From Massilia varians (GTDB taxonomy: Bacteria; Pseudomonadota; Gammaproteobacteria; Burkholderiales; Burkholderiaceae_D), in contig NZ_AP026966.1 of NCBI RefSeq assembly GCF_027923905.1, positions 2,729,001 to 2,793,000 of the forward strand: DNA of 64,000 nucleotides, read 5' to 3'. The position numbers and the translations under genes were made by a program. Below are positions 53,999 through 63,122 of the stretch, in pieces. Positions within the stretch are counted from its first letter, which is position 1, and every line of letters starts with the position of its first letter. Below the pieces are notes generated by a model, which was not told the DNA's origin, did not search any database, and saw only the letters and a program-made list of their open reading frames with translations.

Positions 53999-54997
53999 AT
54001 GCCTATCCGCCCGGCGATGAATAACAAGACCGGCCCCGCCAGCGCGATCGCGAGCCTGTTCGCCGCACGCGCCGTGAACCTCGTCAACGCGGGCCTGATC
54101 GTGCTCGACGCCAGCCAGGACATCGTTCTCTGGAACGGCTGGATGGTTCCGCGCTCCGGCTATGCGGCCGCGCGCGTGCGCGGCAGCTGCCTGTTCGACG
54201 TGTTCCCGGAACTGCGCGGCTCGCGGGTCGAGTCGGCGGTGCTGGCGGCCCTCACCGAGGAGATCGCGACCACGATCCCGGCCGCGAGCGCGCGCGCGCC
54301 GTTCCCGCTGCGCGAGGCGGGCAGCTTCGATGGGGCGCGCATCGAGCAGGCGGTGAGCGTGACCCCCTTCAGCGAAGGCGGCGAGCGTTTCTGCCTGATC
54401 GAGATCCGCGACGTCAGCGGCGCCGCGGACCGCGAGCGGCGCCTGCTCGACCACGCGGAATCGCTGCGCGCCCGTTCCTACGTCGACGGCCTGACCGGCA
54501 TCGCCAACCGCCGCCATTTCGACGTCGCCCTCGATCGCGAGCTGCGCCGCGCCCAGCGCAACGGCGGCGCGCTGTCGCTGCTGTTGATGGACATCGATTC
54601 CTTCAAGGCCTACAACGACCACTTCGGCCACCAGGAAGGCGATACCTGCCTCACCACGGTGGCGCAGGCGCTGGCCGCCATGTGCAAGCGCCCGGCCGAC
54701 GTCGCCGCCCGCTACGGCGGCGAGGAGTTCGCGGCGATCCTGCCCGACACCACGGCCGAGCAGGCGCGCGCCCATGCGAACGCGATCCGCGAACACGTGG
54801 CCTCGCTGGGCTTGCCGCATGCGCCGGCGGCGCTGCGTCCCCACGTCACCCTGAGCATCGGGGTGGCCGCCATCGAGCACGGGCGCCCGCTCGAGCCGGC
54901 CCAGCTGATCGAGGCGGCCGACAAGGCCTTGTACGCCGCCAAGCGGGGCGGACGCGACCGGGTGGTGGTCGACGGCGACGTCGCGGCTGCGGCCTGA
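53999..54997 (+). CDS. PAS-GGDEF diguanylate cyclase
   Basis: About 332 residues, cytoplasmic. A PAS-like sensor (about 25-135, LIVLDASQDIVLWNGWM) precedes a GGDEF domain with an intact GGEEF site (YGGEEFAAILP) and LMDIDSFKAYNDHFGHQEGD. It should make cyclic di-GMP from GTP. The open frame starts at an ATG at 53963, but that ATG is part of TATGAT (53961-53966), a likely -10 hexamer, so a start at 53999 or 54017 is more likely. Divergent from the HTH gene. Confidence 0.85.
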   Translation: MPIRPAMNNKTGPASAIASLFAARAVNLVNAGLIVLDASQDIVLWNGWMVPRSGYAAARVRGSCLFDVFPELRGSRVESAVLAALTEEIATTIPAASARAPFPLREAGSFDGARIEQAVSVTPFSEGGERFCLIEIRDVSGAADRERRLLDHAESLRARSYVDGLTGIANRRHFDVALDRELRRAQRNGGALSLLLMDIDSFKAYNDHFGHQEGDTCLTTVAQALAAMCKRPADVAARYGGEEFAAILPDTTAEQARAHANAIREHVASLGLPHAPAALRPHVTLSIGVAAIEHGRPLEPAQLIEAADKALYAAKRGGRDRVVVDGDVAAAA

Positions 54998-55154
54998 GGC
55001 CGCTCTGGCCCTGTCACATCGCCGGCTACGAAAGAGGGCGGGACTGCTCCCGCCCGACCTGTCAGAGTCGATAGCGCCGGGGCTTGCCGGCCTCGTGTAC
55101 ACTCGAATCGACAGGATTGCGCCGTGCACCATGCGGACATGAAGGGATTTTGAC

Positions 55155-57155
55155 TTGGCTCCTATGCTGACCGGCCAGCACCAACCAACGCTGGTGCTTC
55201 TTTCGATTCTGGTGGCGATCTTTGCCTCGTATACCGCCCTGAGCCTGGCGATGCGGGTCAAGCAGTCGCAAGGCCATGCGCCGCATGCCTGGATGCCGGG
55301 CGGCGCCTTCGCCATGGGCAGCGGCATCTGGGCCATGCACTTCATCGGCATGCTGGCCTTCCGCCTGCCGATGCCGCTCGCCTACGATCCCCTGATCACC
55401 TTCGTCTCCTGGCTGCTGCCGGTGATCGTGTCCGGACTGGCGCTGTGGCAGCTGCGCCACCGCGAGCTGGCCGGGCGTCACCTGGCCTGGGGCGCGGTTC
55501 TGATGGGCCTGGGCATCAACGCCATGCACTATACGGGCATGGCCGGCATGCGCATGGACCCGGCCATCCGCTACGATCCCTGGCTGTTCGCCGCCTCGGT
55601 GGCGATCGCCATCGGCGCCTCCGCCGGCGCGCTGTGGATCGGTTTCCGCCTCAACGAGAACGTTACGCGTCCGCGCCTGCTGCAACTGGGGGCCGCCATC
55701 GTCATGGGCGGCGCCATCGCGGGCATGCACTACACCGGCATGGCTGCCGCCCACTTCGACGCGAACAGCATCTGCCGCGCCGCCGACAACGGGGTCAACC
55801 AGGACCACCTGGCGATCCTGGTGGCGGTGGCCAGCTTCGCCGTGCTCAGCATCGCGCTGCTGGCCGCGATCTTCGACACCCGCCTGGAGTCGCGCAACCG
55901 CACCCTGGCCGCCTCGCAGGAAGCGGCCGCCGAGCGCCAGGAGCTCTACCTGCGCGAGCAGAAGGCGCGGGTCGAGGCCGAGCAGCTGAGCCAGCTGAAG
56001 GACGAGTTCCTGGCCACGCTGTCGCACGAACTGCGCACGCCGCTCAATGCGATGCTGGGCTGGTCGCAGCTGCTGCTGCAGGGCTACCGCGACGAGGCGA
56101 TGCTGCGCCGCGGCCTGGAAACCATCGAGCGCAATGCGCGCGGTCAATCCCAGTTGATCGAGGACATGCTCGACATGAGCCGCCTGATCGCCGGCAAGAT
56201 CAGGGTCGAGGCCAAGGCCGTGGCGCCGGCCGAATTCGTCCATGCCGCACTCGAGACCGCGCGCCCGGCGGCGCTCGCCAAGCAGATCCAGCTGGTAGCC
56301 GCGGTCGACTACGACGCCGGACCGGTGCTGGGCGACGTCGGTCGCATGCAGCAGGTGATGCTGAACCTGGTGTCGAACGCGATCAAGTTCACCGATCCGG
56401 GCGGCCGGGTCGCCGTGAGCGTGCGGCGCGAAGGCGACGCGGTGGCGATCGACGTGGCCGACTCCGGCATCGGCATCGACCCCGACTTCCTTCCCTATGT
56501 GTTCGACCGCTTCCGCCAGGCCGATTCCTCGTCCGCGCGGCGCCACGGCGGCCTCGGACTGGGCCTGTCGATCGCGCGCCAACTGGTGGAACTGCAGGGC
56601 GGCGCCATCACGGTGGCGAGCGGCGGGGCAGGCTGCGGCGCCACGTTCACCGTACACCTGCCGATCCACCGGGACGTGGCCGTGGCCGTGGCCGAGCCTG
56701 CCGCGGCGCCGTCCGCCGCTGCGGCCAGCCAGCCGCCCGGACCGGCGGACGGCAGCCTCGCCGGGCTGACCCTGCTGGTGGTCGACGACGAACCCGATTC
56801 GCTGGAACTGGTGCAGCAGGTGCTGTCCGGGACCGGCGCGCGGATCGTGACCGCCACCGGCGCGCTGGAGGCGCTGCGCATGGCGGGGCGCCACCGCCCC
56901 GATCTCCTGATCAGCGACATCGGCATGCCCGGGATGGACGGCTTCGAGCTGATCCGGCGCCTCCGCGCCGAGCCCGACAAGACGGTGGCGGCGGTCCCGG
57001 CGCTCGCGCTCAGCGCCTTTTCGCGCCGCGAAGACCAGCAGCGCGCGCTGGAGGCGGGCTTCGACGAATACCTTGCCAAGCCCTTGCCGCCTGCGCTGCT
57101 GGTGCAGACGGTGGTCGGGATGGCGGAGCGCAGCGCCCTGGGACGCCCGGCCTGA
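55155..57155 (+). CDS. MHYT-domain hybrid histidine kinase with receiver
   Basis: A 666-residue membrane kinase. Seven membrane helices in the first 245 residues with three MHYT-type motifs (AMHFIGM, AMHYTGM, GMHYTGM), proposed to bind copper and sense a gas or redox state. Then a coiled coil, HisKA with H291 (LSHELRTPLN), the ATPase domain (NLVSNAIKF, GGLGLGLSIARQL) and a receiver with D588 (LLISDIGMPGMDG). The TTG at 55155 is chosen because AAGGGA lies seven bases before it; the ATG at 55164 is too far from that SD. No Hpt domain or partner regulator is adjacent. Confidence 0.9.
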   Translation: MAPMLTGQHQPTLVLLSILVAIFASYTALSLAMRVKQSQGHAPHAWMPGGAFAMGSGIWAMHFIGMLAFRLPMPLAYDPLITFVSWLLPVIVSGLALWQLRHRELAGRHLAWGAVLMGLGINAMHYTGMAGMRMDPAIRYDPWLFAASVAIAIGASAGALWIGFRLNENVTRPRLLQLGAAIVMGGAIAGMHYTGMAAAHFDANSICRAADNGVNQDHLAILVAVASFAVLSIALLAAIFDTRLESRNRTLAASQEAAAERQELYLREQKARVEAEQLSQLKDEFLATLSHELRTPLNAMLGWSQLLLQGYRDEAMLRRGLETIERNARGQSQLIEDMLDMSRLIAGKIRVEAKAVAPAEFVHAALETARPAALAKQIQLVAAVDYDAGPVLGDVGRMQQVMLNLVSNAIKFTDPGGRVAVSVRREGDAVAIDVADSGIGIDPDFLPYVFDRFRQADSSSARRHGGLGLGLSIARQLVELQGGAITVASGGAGCGATFTVHLPIHRDVAVAVAEPAAAPSAAAASQPPGPADGSLAGLTLLVVDDEPDSLELVQQVLSGTGARIVTATGALEALRMAGRHRPDLLISDIGMPGMDGFELIRRLRAEPDKTVAAVPALALSAFSRREDQQRALEAGFDEYLAKPLPPALLVQTVVGMAERSALGRPA

Positions 57156-57237
57156 GCGGCTCGTCGCAGCGATCAGTGTGCAAGCTCGTGGTTTTTTGAC
57201 TGAAACAAAATAATTATTCCATTTTCATGACTTTACT

Positions 57238-57266
57238 TTGATTCCGACTAGCAATCTGGTGATAAT
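57238..57266 (+). promoter_or_regulatory. candidate sigma-70 promoter of the permease gene
   Basis: TTGATT (57238-57243) and GATAAT (57261-57266), 17 bases apart, giving a leader of about 155 bases. The leader has two direct copies of GGCATACGGT (57330-57339 and 57366-57375). Confidence 0.55.
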
Positions 57267-57430
57267 GTCATGTCTGCGGCTTCGGGCAGGAGCGGAAGCG
57301 GCAAGAGGCGAGAGTCGGTTCACGGGTCGGGCATACGGTCTACCGGCCGGATGGCAAGCACGCAAGGCATACGGTGCAGCGGCAAACACAAGACGCGGAA
57401 CCAAACTATTTTTTGATTGGAGAACAAGTA

Positions 57431-58825
57431 GTGAGTCTTTTCAGAACCAAAAATCTTGACACGATGGTCGCGGCGACGCAGAAGCCGGGCGGCCTCAAGA
57501 AAGTGCTGGGTCCGTTCGACCTGGTGCTGATGGGCATCGGCGCCATCGTCGGCACCGGCATCTTCGTCCTGACCGGCACCGGCGCCGTCACCGCCGGCCC
57601 GGCCCTCACGCTCTCCTTCATCATCGCCGCCATCGCCTGCGGCTTCGCCGCGCTTTGCTATGCCGAATTCGCTTCGAGCGTGCCGGTGGCCGGCTCGATC
57701 TATACCTACAGCTATTTCACCCTGGGCGAACTGGTTGCCTGGATGATCGGCTGGGACCTGCTGCTCGAATACGGCCTCGCCACCTCGGCGGTCGCGGTGG
57801 GCTGGTCGGGCTACTTCCAGTCCCTGCTCAAGGGGATCGGCATCGTGCTGCCGGAAGCGCTGCGCGCGGCCCCGGGCGCCCAGCCGGGCGTGAACACCCT
57901 GTTCAACCTGCCGGCCTTCCTGATCATGATGTGCCTGACCTTCCTGCTGTCGCTCGGCGTGCGCGAGTCGGCGCGCCTGAACAACATCATGGTGATCATC
58001 AAGACCGGCGTCGTGATCCTGTTCATCGTGGTCGGCGTCAGCTACGTCAAGCCGGACAACTGGCAGCCCTTCATGCCTTTCGGCGCGGGCAGCGTCCTGA
58101 GCGCCGCGGCGCTGGTGTTCTTCGCCTTCATCGGCTTCGACGCCGTGACCTCGGCGGCCGAGGAAGTCAAGAATCCGGCACGCGACCTGCCGATCGGCAT
58201 CATCGGTTCGCTGGCCGTGTGCACCGTGCTGTACGTGGCCGTGGCGGCGATCATGACCGGCATCGTGCCCTACATGCAGTTCGAAGGCGTCGACCACCCG
58301 GTGTCGCTGGCACTGCAGGTGGCGGGCCAGGACTGGGTCGCCGGCTTCGTCGACCTGGCCGCGATCCTGGGCATGAGCACCGTGATCCTGGTGATGGCCT
58401 ACGGCCAGACCCGCATCCTGTTCGCCATGTCGCGCGACGGCCTGCTGCCGGCCAAGCTGTCGGAAGTGCATCCGAAGTACGGCACTCCGTACTTCGGCAC
58501 CTGGATGGTGGGCATCATCTTCGGCCTGATCGCCGCGCTGGTGCCGCTCGGCGTGCTGGCCGAGCTGGTCAACATCGGCACCCTGGCCGCGTTCTCGCTG
58601 GTCTCGGTGGCCGTGATCATCCTGCGCAAGAAGCGTCCGGACCTGCCGCGCGCCTTCCGCTGCCCGGGCGTGCCGGTCATCCCGGCGCTGGCCATCATCT
58701 TCTGCCTGGTCCTGATGTCCTTCCTGAGCTGGCACACCTGGGTCGCCTTCGGCATCTGGATCGCCATCGGCCTGGCCGTGTATTTCCTGTACGCGCGTCA
58801 GCGCTCGCTGCTGAACAAGCAGTAA
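57431..58825 (+). CDS. cationic amino acid permease (APC family, CAT-like)
   Basis: A 464-residue permease with 12 membrane helices. LVLMGIGAIVGTGIFVLTG near the N-terminus is the APC substrate-site signature; FFAFIGFDAVTSAAEEVKNPARDLPIGIIGSL and TRILFAMSRDGLLPAKL are typical of the CAT/YfnA group, which take up arginine, lysine and related amino acids. The GTG at 57431 is chosen, as GGAG lies eight bases before it; a longer frame opens at 57374. A strong terminator follows. Confidence 0.88.
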   Translation: MSLFRTKNLDTMVAATQKPGGLKKVLGPFDLVLMGIGAIVGTGIFVLTGTGAVTAGPALTLSFIIAAIACGFAALCYAEFASSVPVAGSIYTYSYFTLGELVAWMIGWDLLLEYGLATSAVAVGWSGYFQSLLKGIGIVLPEALRAAPGAQPGVNTLFNLPAFLIMMCLTFLLSLGVRESARLNNIMVIIKTGVVILFIVVGVSYVKPDNWQPFMPFGAGSVLSAAALVFFAFIGFDAVTSAAEEVKNPARDLPIGIIGSLAVCTVLYVAVAAIMTGIVPYMQFEGVDHPVSLALQVAGQDWVAGFVDLAAILGMSTVILVMAYGQTRILFAMSRDGLLPAKLSEVHPKYGTPYFGTWMVGIIFGLIAALVPLGVLAELVNIGTLAAFSLVSVAVIILRKKRPDLPRAFRCPGVPVIPALAIIFCLVLMSFLSWHTWVAFGIWIAIGLAVYFLYARQRSLLNKQ

Positions 58826-58846
58826 GCCCGCGCTAGCACGACCACC

Positions 58847-58882
58847 AAGCGCCCGGTCCACGCGAGTGGCCGGGCGCTTTCC
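58847..58882 (+). terminator. Rho-independent terminator after the permease
   Basis: AAGCGCCCGG / CCGGGCGCTT outer stem and CCAC / GTGG inner stem with GCGA loop, then Ts and CC. The stem is very stable; the T-tract is short. Confidence 0.8.
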
Positions 58883-58947
58883 ATTCCGGCGGGCGCCGGC
58901 CCTCCGTGGTAAGCTTGCCCGCGAGTGCCACTTACGGAGAATGCTTC

Positions 58948-59565
58948 ATGAGCGCCATCGTGCTCGGCAAGGGCGACGCCCTCCTGATCGTCGACCTGCA
59001 GAACGACTTCCTGCCCGGCGGCGCGCTGGCGGTGCCGCGCGGCGACCTCGTCATCGCCCCGATCAACGCGCTGATCGACCTGTACCATGACCGCGGCCTG
59101 CCCATCTACGCCTCGCGCGACTGGCATCCAGACGACCATTGCTCGTTCACCGCCCAGGGCGGGCCCTGGCCGCCGCATTGCGTGGCGGCGACCGAGGGCG
59201 CCCTGTTCAGCGAAGCCCTGCATCTGCCCGAGGAGGCGATCGTCGTCTCCAAGGCCCTCACGGCGGCCGAGGATGCCTATTCCGCATTCAACGGCACCGG
59301 CCTGGCGCGCAGCATGCTCGCCGACGGCATCACGCGACTGGCGGTATGCGGCCTGGCCACCGACTACTGCGTGCTCAATACGGTGCTGGACGGGATCGAG
59401 GCCGGCTTCGAGGTGCTGCTGGTCGCCGAGGCCACCCGCGCGGTCGAAGTGGCCCCGGGCGATGGCGACCGTGCCATCGCGCGCATGCTGTCCAGGGGCG
59501 CGGTCCCGGTGCGGCTGTCGGCCGGCCAACTGGTGGCCGACGTCGAACTCGGCGCCCGCCTCTAG
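58948..59565 (+). CDS. pncA: nicotinamidase/pyrazinamidase
   Basis: Converts nicotinamide to nicotinate for NAD salvage. 205 residues from the ATG at 58948 (GGAGA before it). The triad is D16 (LIVDLQNDFLPGG), K102 (VVSKAL) and C141 (GLATDYCVLNT); metal ligands D58, H60 and H64 in RDWHPDDHCSF. The family shares the fold of cysteine hydrolases, but all nicotinamidase residues are present. Confidence 0.93.
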   Translation: MSAIVLGKGDALLIVDLQNDFLPGGALAVPRGDLVIAPINALIDLYHDRGLPIYASRDWHPDDHCSFTAQGGPWPPHCVAATEGALFSEALHLPEEAIVVSKALTAAEDAYSAFNGTGLARSMLADGITRLAVCGLATDYCVLNTVLDGIEAGFEVLLVAEATRAVEVAPGDGDRAIARMLSRGAVPVRLSAGQLVADVELGARL

Positions 59566-59682
59566 GCAGGCCCTGGGCGGCTTGGCCGCTATGCGCGCCA
59601 GCGCACGGTGCGGCCCCGGCAAAGGCCGTAGCCTGCCGGTTCCTGCCCGCCACCCGGCGGGCCCAACAGCAAGGGGAATCGA

Positions 59683-61452
59683 ATGGCAACGGTCGGCGAC
59701 TTCCTGCTCGAACGCCTGCGGCAATGGGGCGTGCGGCGCATCTTTGGCTATCCCGGCGACGGCATCAACGGCATCATGGCCGCCTTCGGGCGCCAGGACG
59801 CCCTCGAGTTCATCCAGACAAGACACGAGGAGATGGCGGCCTTCATGGCCTGCGGCCACGCGAAGTTCACCGGCGAAGTCGGCGTCTGCCTGGCCACCTC
59901 GGGACCGGGCGCGATCCACCTGCTCAACGGCCTGTACGACGCCAAGCTCGATCACCAGCCGGTGGTGGCCATCGTCGGCCAGCAGAAGCGCGCGGCGCTC
60001 GGCGCGAATTACCAGCAGGAAGTCGACCTCGTCAGCCTGTTCAAGGACGTGGCCGGCGAGTACGTGCAGATGGCGACGTCGAGCGGGCAGGTGCGCCACC
60101 TGGTCGACCGGGCGGTGCGCATCGCCCTCAGCGAGCGCTGCGTCACCTGCGTCATCCTGCCGAACGACTTGCAGGAGGAAGACGCGGTGCCCAACCCGCC
60201 GCGCGAGCACGGCTACACCTTCAGCGGGATCGGCGCGGGCAGCCGCGCCCTGGTGCCGCCGGACGAGGCCCTGGGCGCAGCGGCCGCGATCCTGAACGCC
60301 GGCGGCAAAGTCGCCATCCTGGCCGGCGCCGGCGCGCACGGCGCCCACGACGAACTGGCCGAGGTGGCCGAGCTGCTGGGCGCCGGGGTGGCCAAGGCGC
60401 TGCTGGGCAAGGCCGTGCTGGCGGACGATCTGCCCTTTGTCACCGGCTCGGTCGGCATCCTCGGCACCCGGGCCAGCAACGCCATGCTGCAGGATTGCGA
60501 CACGCTCCTGATGGTGGGTTCGAGCTTTCCATACGCCGAATTCCTGCCGCCGGAAGGGCAGGCGCGCGGCGTCCAGGTCGATATCGACGGCCGCATGCTG
60601 GGCCTGCGCTATCCGATGGAGGCCAACCTGATGGGCGACGCCAGGGCCACGCTGCGGGCCCTGATTCCTCACCTCGAACGCAAGGTCGAGCGCGGGTGGC
60701 GCCGCAAGATCGAAGCGGACATCGTGGAAAGCCGGCGCCAGCTGGCGGAGAAGGCGCGCGAGCCGGCCAGGCCGGTCAATCCGCAGCGCGTGTTCACCGA
60801 ACTGTCGCCGCGCCTGCCGGAAGGCGCGATCCTGGCGGGCGATTCCGGCTCGGTGGCGGCCTGGTATGCGCTGCATCTGGCGCTGCGCCCGGGGATGCTG
60901 GCGTCGCTATCCGGCACGCTCGCGACCATGGGCTCGGCCGTGCCTTATGCGCTGGCGGCGAAGATGGCCCACCCGGAACGCCCGGTGATCGCGCTGGCCG
61001 GCGACGGCGCCATGCAGATGAACGGCATCAACGGCCTGGTCTCGGTCGCCTGGCACTGGCAGCAGCGGCGCTGGCCGAACGCGGCCTTCGTGGTGCTGGT
61101 GCTGAACAACCGCGACCTGAACTTCGTTACCTGGGAGCAGCGCGGCATGCAGGGCGAACCGAAGTTCCAGCCCGCGCAGCTGCTGCCCGACTTCTCCTAC
61201 GCCGAATACGCGCGCATGCTGGGACTGGCGGGCGAGCGCATCGACGACCCGGAGGCGCTGGGCCCGGCCTGGGAGCGGGCCTTGGGGAGCGACCGGCCCT
61301 TCGTGCTGGAAGCGGTGGTGGACCCGAACATCCCGCCGCTGCCACCGCAGACGGTCGAGCAGCAACGCGCGCAATATGAGGAGGCGATCGGAAAGGGCGA
61401 CAGCGAGGCGGCGGATGTGCGGCGCGGCGCCGCTGCACAGTCAGATTCGTGA
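59683..61452 (+). CDS. thiamine diphosphate-dependent enzyme, pyruvate oxidase/acetolactate synthase-like
   Basis: A 589-residue ThDP enzyme with the three usual domains: pyrimidine-binding (RRIFGYPGDGINGIMAAFG, catalytic Glu in RHEEMAAFMACGHAKFTG), a central Rossmann-like domain, and the pyrophosphate domain with GDG (440-442) and a downstream NN pair in LNNRDLNFV. It resembles PoxB and the IlvB-like stand-alone enzymes; the FAD-binding features of PoxB cannot be verified by eye, and the substrate is unknown. It follows pncA by 117 bases with AAGGGGA before the ATG. Confidence 0.85.
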   Translation: MATVGDFLLERLRQWGVRRIFGYPGDGINGIMAAFGRQDALEFIQTRHEEMAAFMACGHAKFTGEVGVCLATSGPGAIHLLNGLYDAKLDHQPVVAIVGQQKRAALGANYQQEVDLVSLFKDVAGEYVQMATSSGQVRHLVDRAVRIALSERCVTCVILPNDLQEEDAVPNPPREHGYTFSGIGAGSRALVPPDEALGAAAAILNAGGKVAILAGAGAHGAHDELAEVAELLGAGVAKALLGKAVLADDLPFVTGSVGILGTRASNAMLQDCDTLLMVGSSFPYAEFLPPEGQARGVQVDIDGRMLGLRYPMEANLMGDARATLRALIPHLERKVERGWRRKIEADIVESRRQLAEKAREPARPVNPQRVFTELSPRLPEGAILAGDSGSVAAWYALHLALRPGMLASLSGTLATMGSAVPYALAAKMAHPERPVIALAGDGAMQMNGINGLVSVAWHWQQRRWPNAAFVVLVLNNRDLNFVTWEQRGMQGEPKFQPAQLLPDFSYAEYARMLGLAGERIDDPEALGPAWERALGSDRPFVLEAVVDPNIPPLPPQTVEQQRAQYEEAIGKGDSEAADVRRGAAAQSDS

Positions 61453-61553
61453 GAATTTGACAATATGTGGCCTGTCCCAGTTTTGTATTTTTGTAATCCC
61501 TTTCTTACATACTCACAGCGCCGCTACCGATTCTGTGTACATGGCCCAGGCCG

Positions 61554-61559
61554 GATAAT
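61554..61559 (+). promoter_or_regulatory. possible -10 element upstream of the di-iron gene
   Basis: GATAAT about 42 bases before the ATG at 61601; a -35 (TTCTGT, 61531-61536) is poor. TTGACA at 61457-61462 has no matching -10. Confidence 0.3.
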
Positions 61560-61600
61560 GTTGCAATCGTCCCAAGAGACCAACAATACCATCCGAGACC

Positions 61601-63052
61601 ATGAATTCGATGCTGTTTGCAAGCGCCACCAACGTCGCGGTACCCCGCGTTCCCGCCACCCGGGAACGCTCGAAGTCGCTGTATTTTTCGCTGTACCAGG
61701 ATCCGCAGTCGCATCTGGACGAGGCGCGCGCCTATGTCGCCGACCAGGTCGCCGCCGTGCAGGCGCTGCCGGCCGACCTGCCGCCGGATCTCGCCGCGCT
61801 GCCGGCCTGGGTCGAGGAGCGTACCGACGCGGTCGGCGCCCAGTACCGCGAGTACCTGGCCGCGCGCAAGAACGGCGCGCCGCGCCGCTACTTCACCTGC
61901 CGCGCCCACGCCCTGTACTTCATCAAGGCGGTAGCCCCCACCAAGCTGGTCGACGGGGCCTGGCTCTACGGCCTGCTCAAGCACTGGGACAACCCGGCCT
62001 ACCACGAGCTGATCAAGACCTACCTCGAAGAGCTGGGCGAGGGCGCGCCGAGCAAGAACCACGTGACCATCTACCGCAAGCTGCTGGCCACCCAAGGCTG
62101 CGAAGGCTGGGAACACCTGGATGAGGAGCACTTCGTGCAGGGCGCGATCCAGCTCGCGCTCGGTCACAACACCGAGCACTTTCTGCCTGAAGTCATCGGC
62201 TACAACCTCGGCTACGAGCAGCTGCCGCTGCACCTGCTCATCACGTCGTACGAGCTGAACGAGTTCGGCATCGACCCGTACTACTTCACGCTGCACGTGA
62301 CCGTCGACAATGCCGCCAGCGGCCATGCGCAGAAAGCGGTGCAGGCCCTGGCGAACCTGATGCCGCGCGTGGGCGACCGCGAGGCCTTCTACCGCCGCGT
62401 GCTCGACGGCTACCGCCTGAACGACATCGGCTCCAGCACCACCACCTGCATCGCCGAGTTCGACCTGCAGGCCGAACTGGTGAACATCCTCGCCGCCAAG
62501 AGCGGCGTCGGCAAGAACATGCACTCGGATTACTGCCGCGTTGCCGGCCGCTCGGTCAACGACTGGCTGGCGCAGCCTTCGCAGATCCCGGACTTCCTCG
62601 CGGCGCTGGAAAAGGCCGGCTGGATCAAGCGCGGCGAAGATGTCGAGCACAGCCGCTTCTGGCGCCTGGTGCACGGCGAGAAGGCCGAGATGTTCGGCGT
62701 CTTCAACGCCTACGAGCAGCAGGTGCTGCGCGACTGGATCATGTCGGCCCCCGGCGGCGGGCGCGCCGAGGGACCGCGCCTGCTCACCTGGCGCGCGCGC
62801 CAGCGCACGCTGGACAACCTGGGCGAGCACGCCGACCGCAGCGGGCACTTCCCGGAACGCGGCCTGATCCGCCGCCATCCACGCCTGGAAGCGCCGGACA
62901 ACGAACTGCGGCTGCTCGAGGAGAAAGTGGCGGCAGCGGCCGGCAAGCAAGAGGCGATGGAGCTGCTCGGCGGCCTGATGTCGCCCGAGGCGCACCACAC
63001 CGCGGCCGGCCTGATGGCCACCCGCATGTACACGCGGCTGTTCGACGCCTGA
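61601..63052 (+). CDS. haem-oxygenase-like di-iron (HDO-type) protein
   Basis: A 483-residue protein whose central part matches the iron-containing redox enzyme family with a haem-oxygenase-like helical fold. Candidate ligands: E147 and H154 seven apart (GEGAPSKNH), E197 and/or E206 (LPEVIGYNLGYE), and H232, D236 and H242 (LHVTVDNAASGH). Known HDO enzymes act on amino acids (BesC on lysine derivatives, SznF on arginine) and CADD makes pABA. The N-terminal 80 residues and the C-terminal 150 have no clear domain. Only 70 bases separate it from cyanophycin synthetase, so a shared transcript is likely. The substrate is unknown. Confidence 0.72.
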   Translation: MNSMLFASATNVAVPRVPATRERSKSLYFSLYQDPQSHLDEARAYVADQVAAVQALPADLPPDLAALPAWVEERTDAVGAQYREYLAARKNGAPRRYFTCRAHALYFIKAVAPTKLVDGAWLYGLLKHWDNPAYHELIKTYLEELGEGAPSKNHVTIYRKLLATQGCEGWEHLDEEHFVQGAIQLALGHNTEHFLPEVIGYNLGYEQLPLHLLITSYELNEFGIDPYYFTLHVTVDNAASGHAQKAVQALANLMPRVGDREAFYRRVLDGYRLNDIGSSTTTCIAEFDLQAELVNILAAKSGVGKNMHSDYCRVAGRSVNDWLAQPSQIPDFLAALEKAGWIKRGEDVEHSRFWRLVHGEKAEMFGVFNAYEQQVLRDWIMSAPGGGRAEGPRLLTWRARQRTLDNLGEHADRSGHFPERGLIRRHPRLEAPDNELRLLEEKVAAAAGKQEAMELLGGLMSPEAHHTAAGLMATRMYTRLFDA

Positions 63053-63122
63053 CTTCGCCGACACCGGAATACCCGCGCCGGCCATCGCCGGCGCGCTCGA
63101 TAATTATTACAAGGATCTATTC

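Noticed and set aside
58798..60876. A 692-codon frame opposite pncA and the ThDP enzyme
   Set aside because: It crosses two clear genes and a terminator and has no domain.
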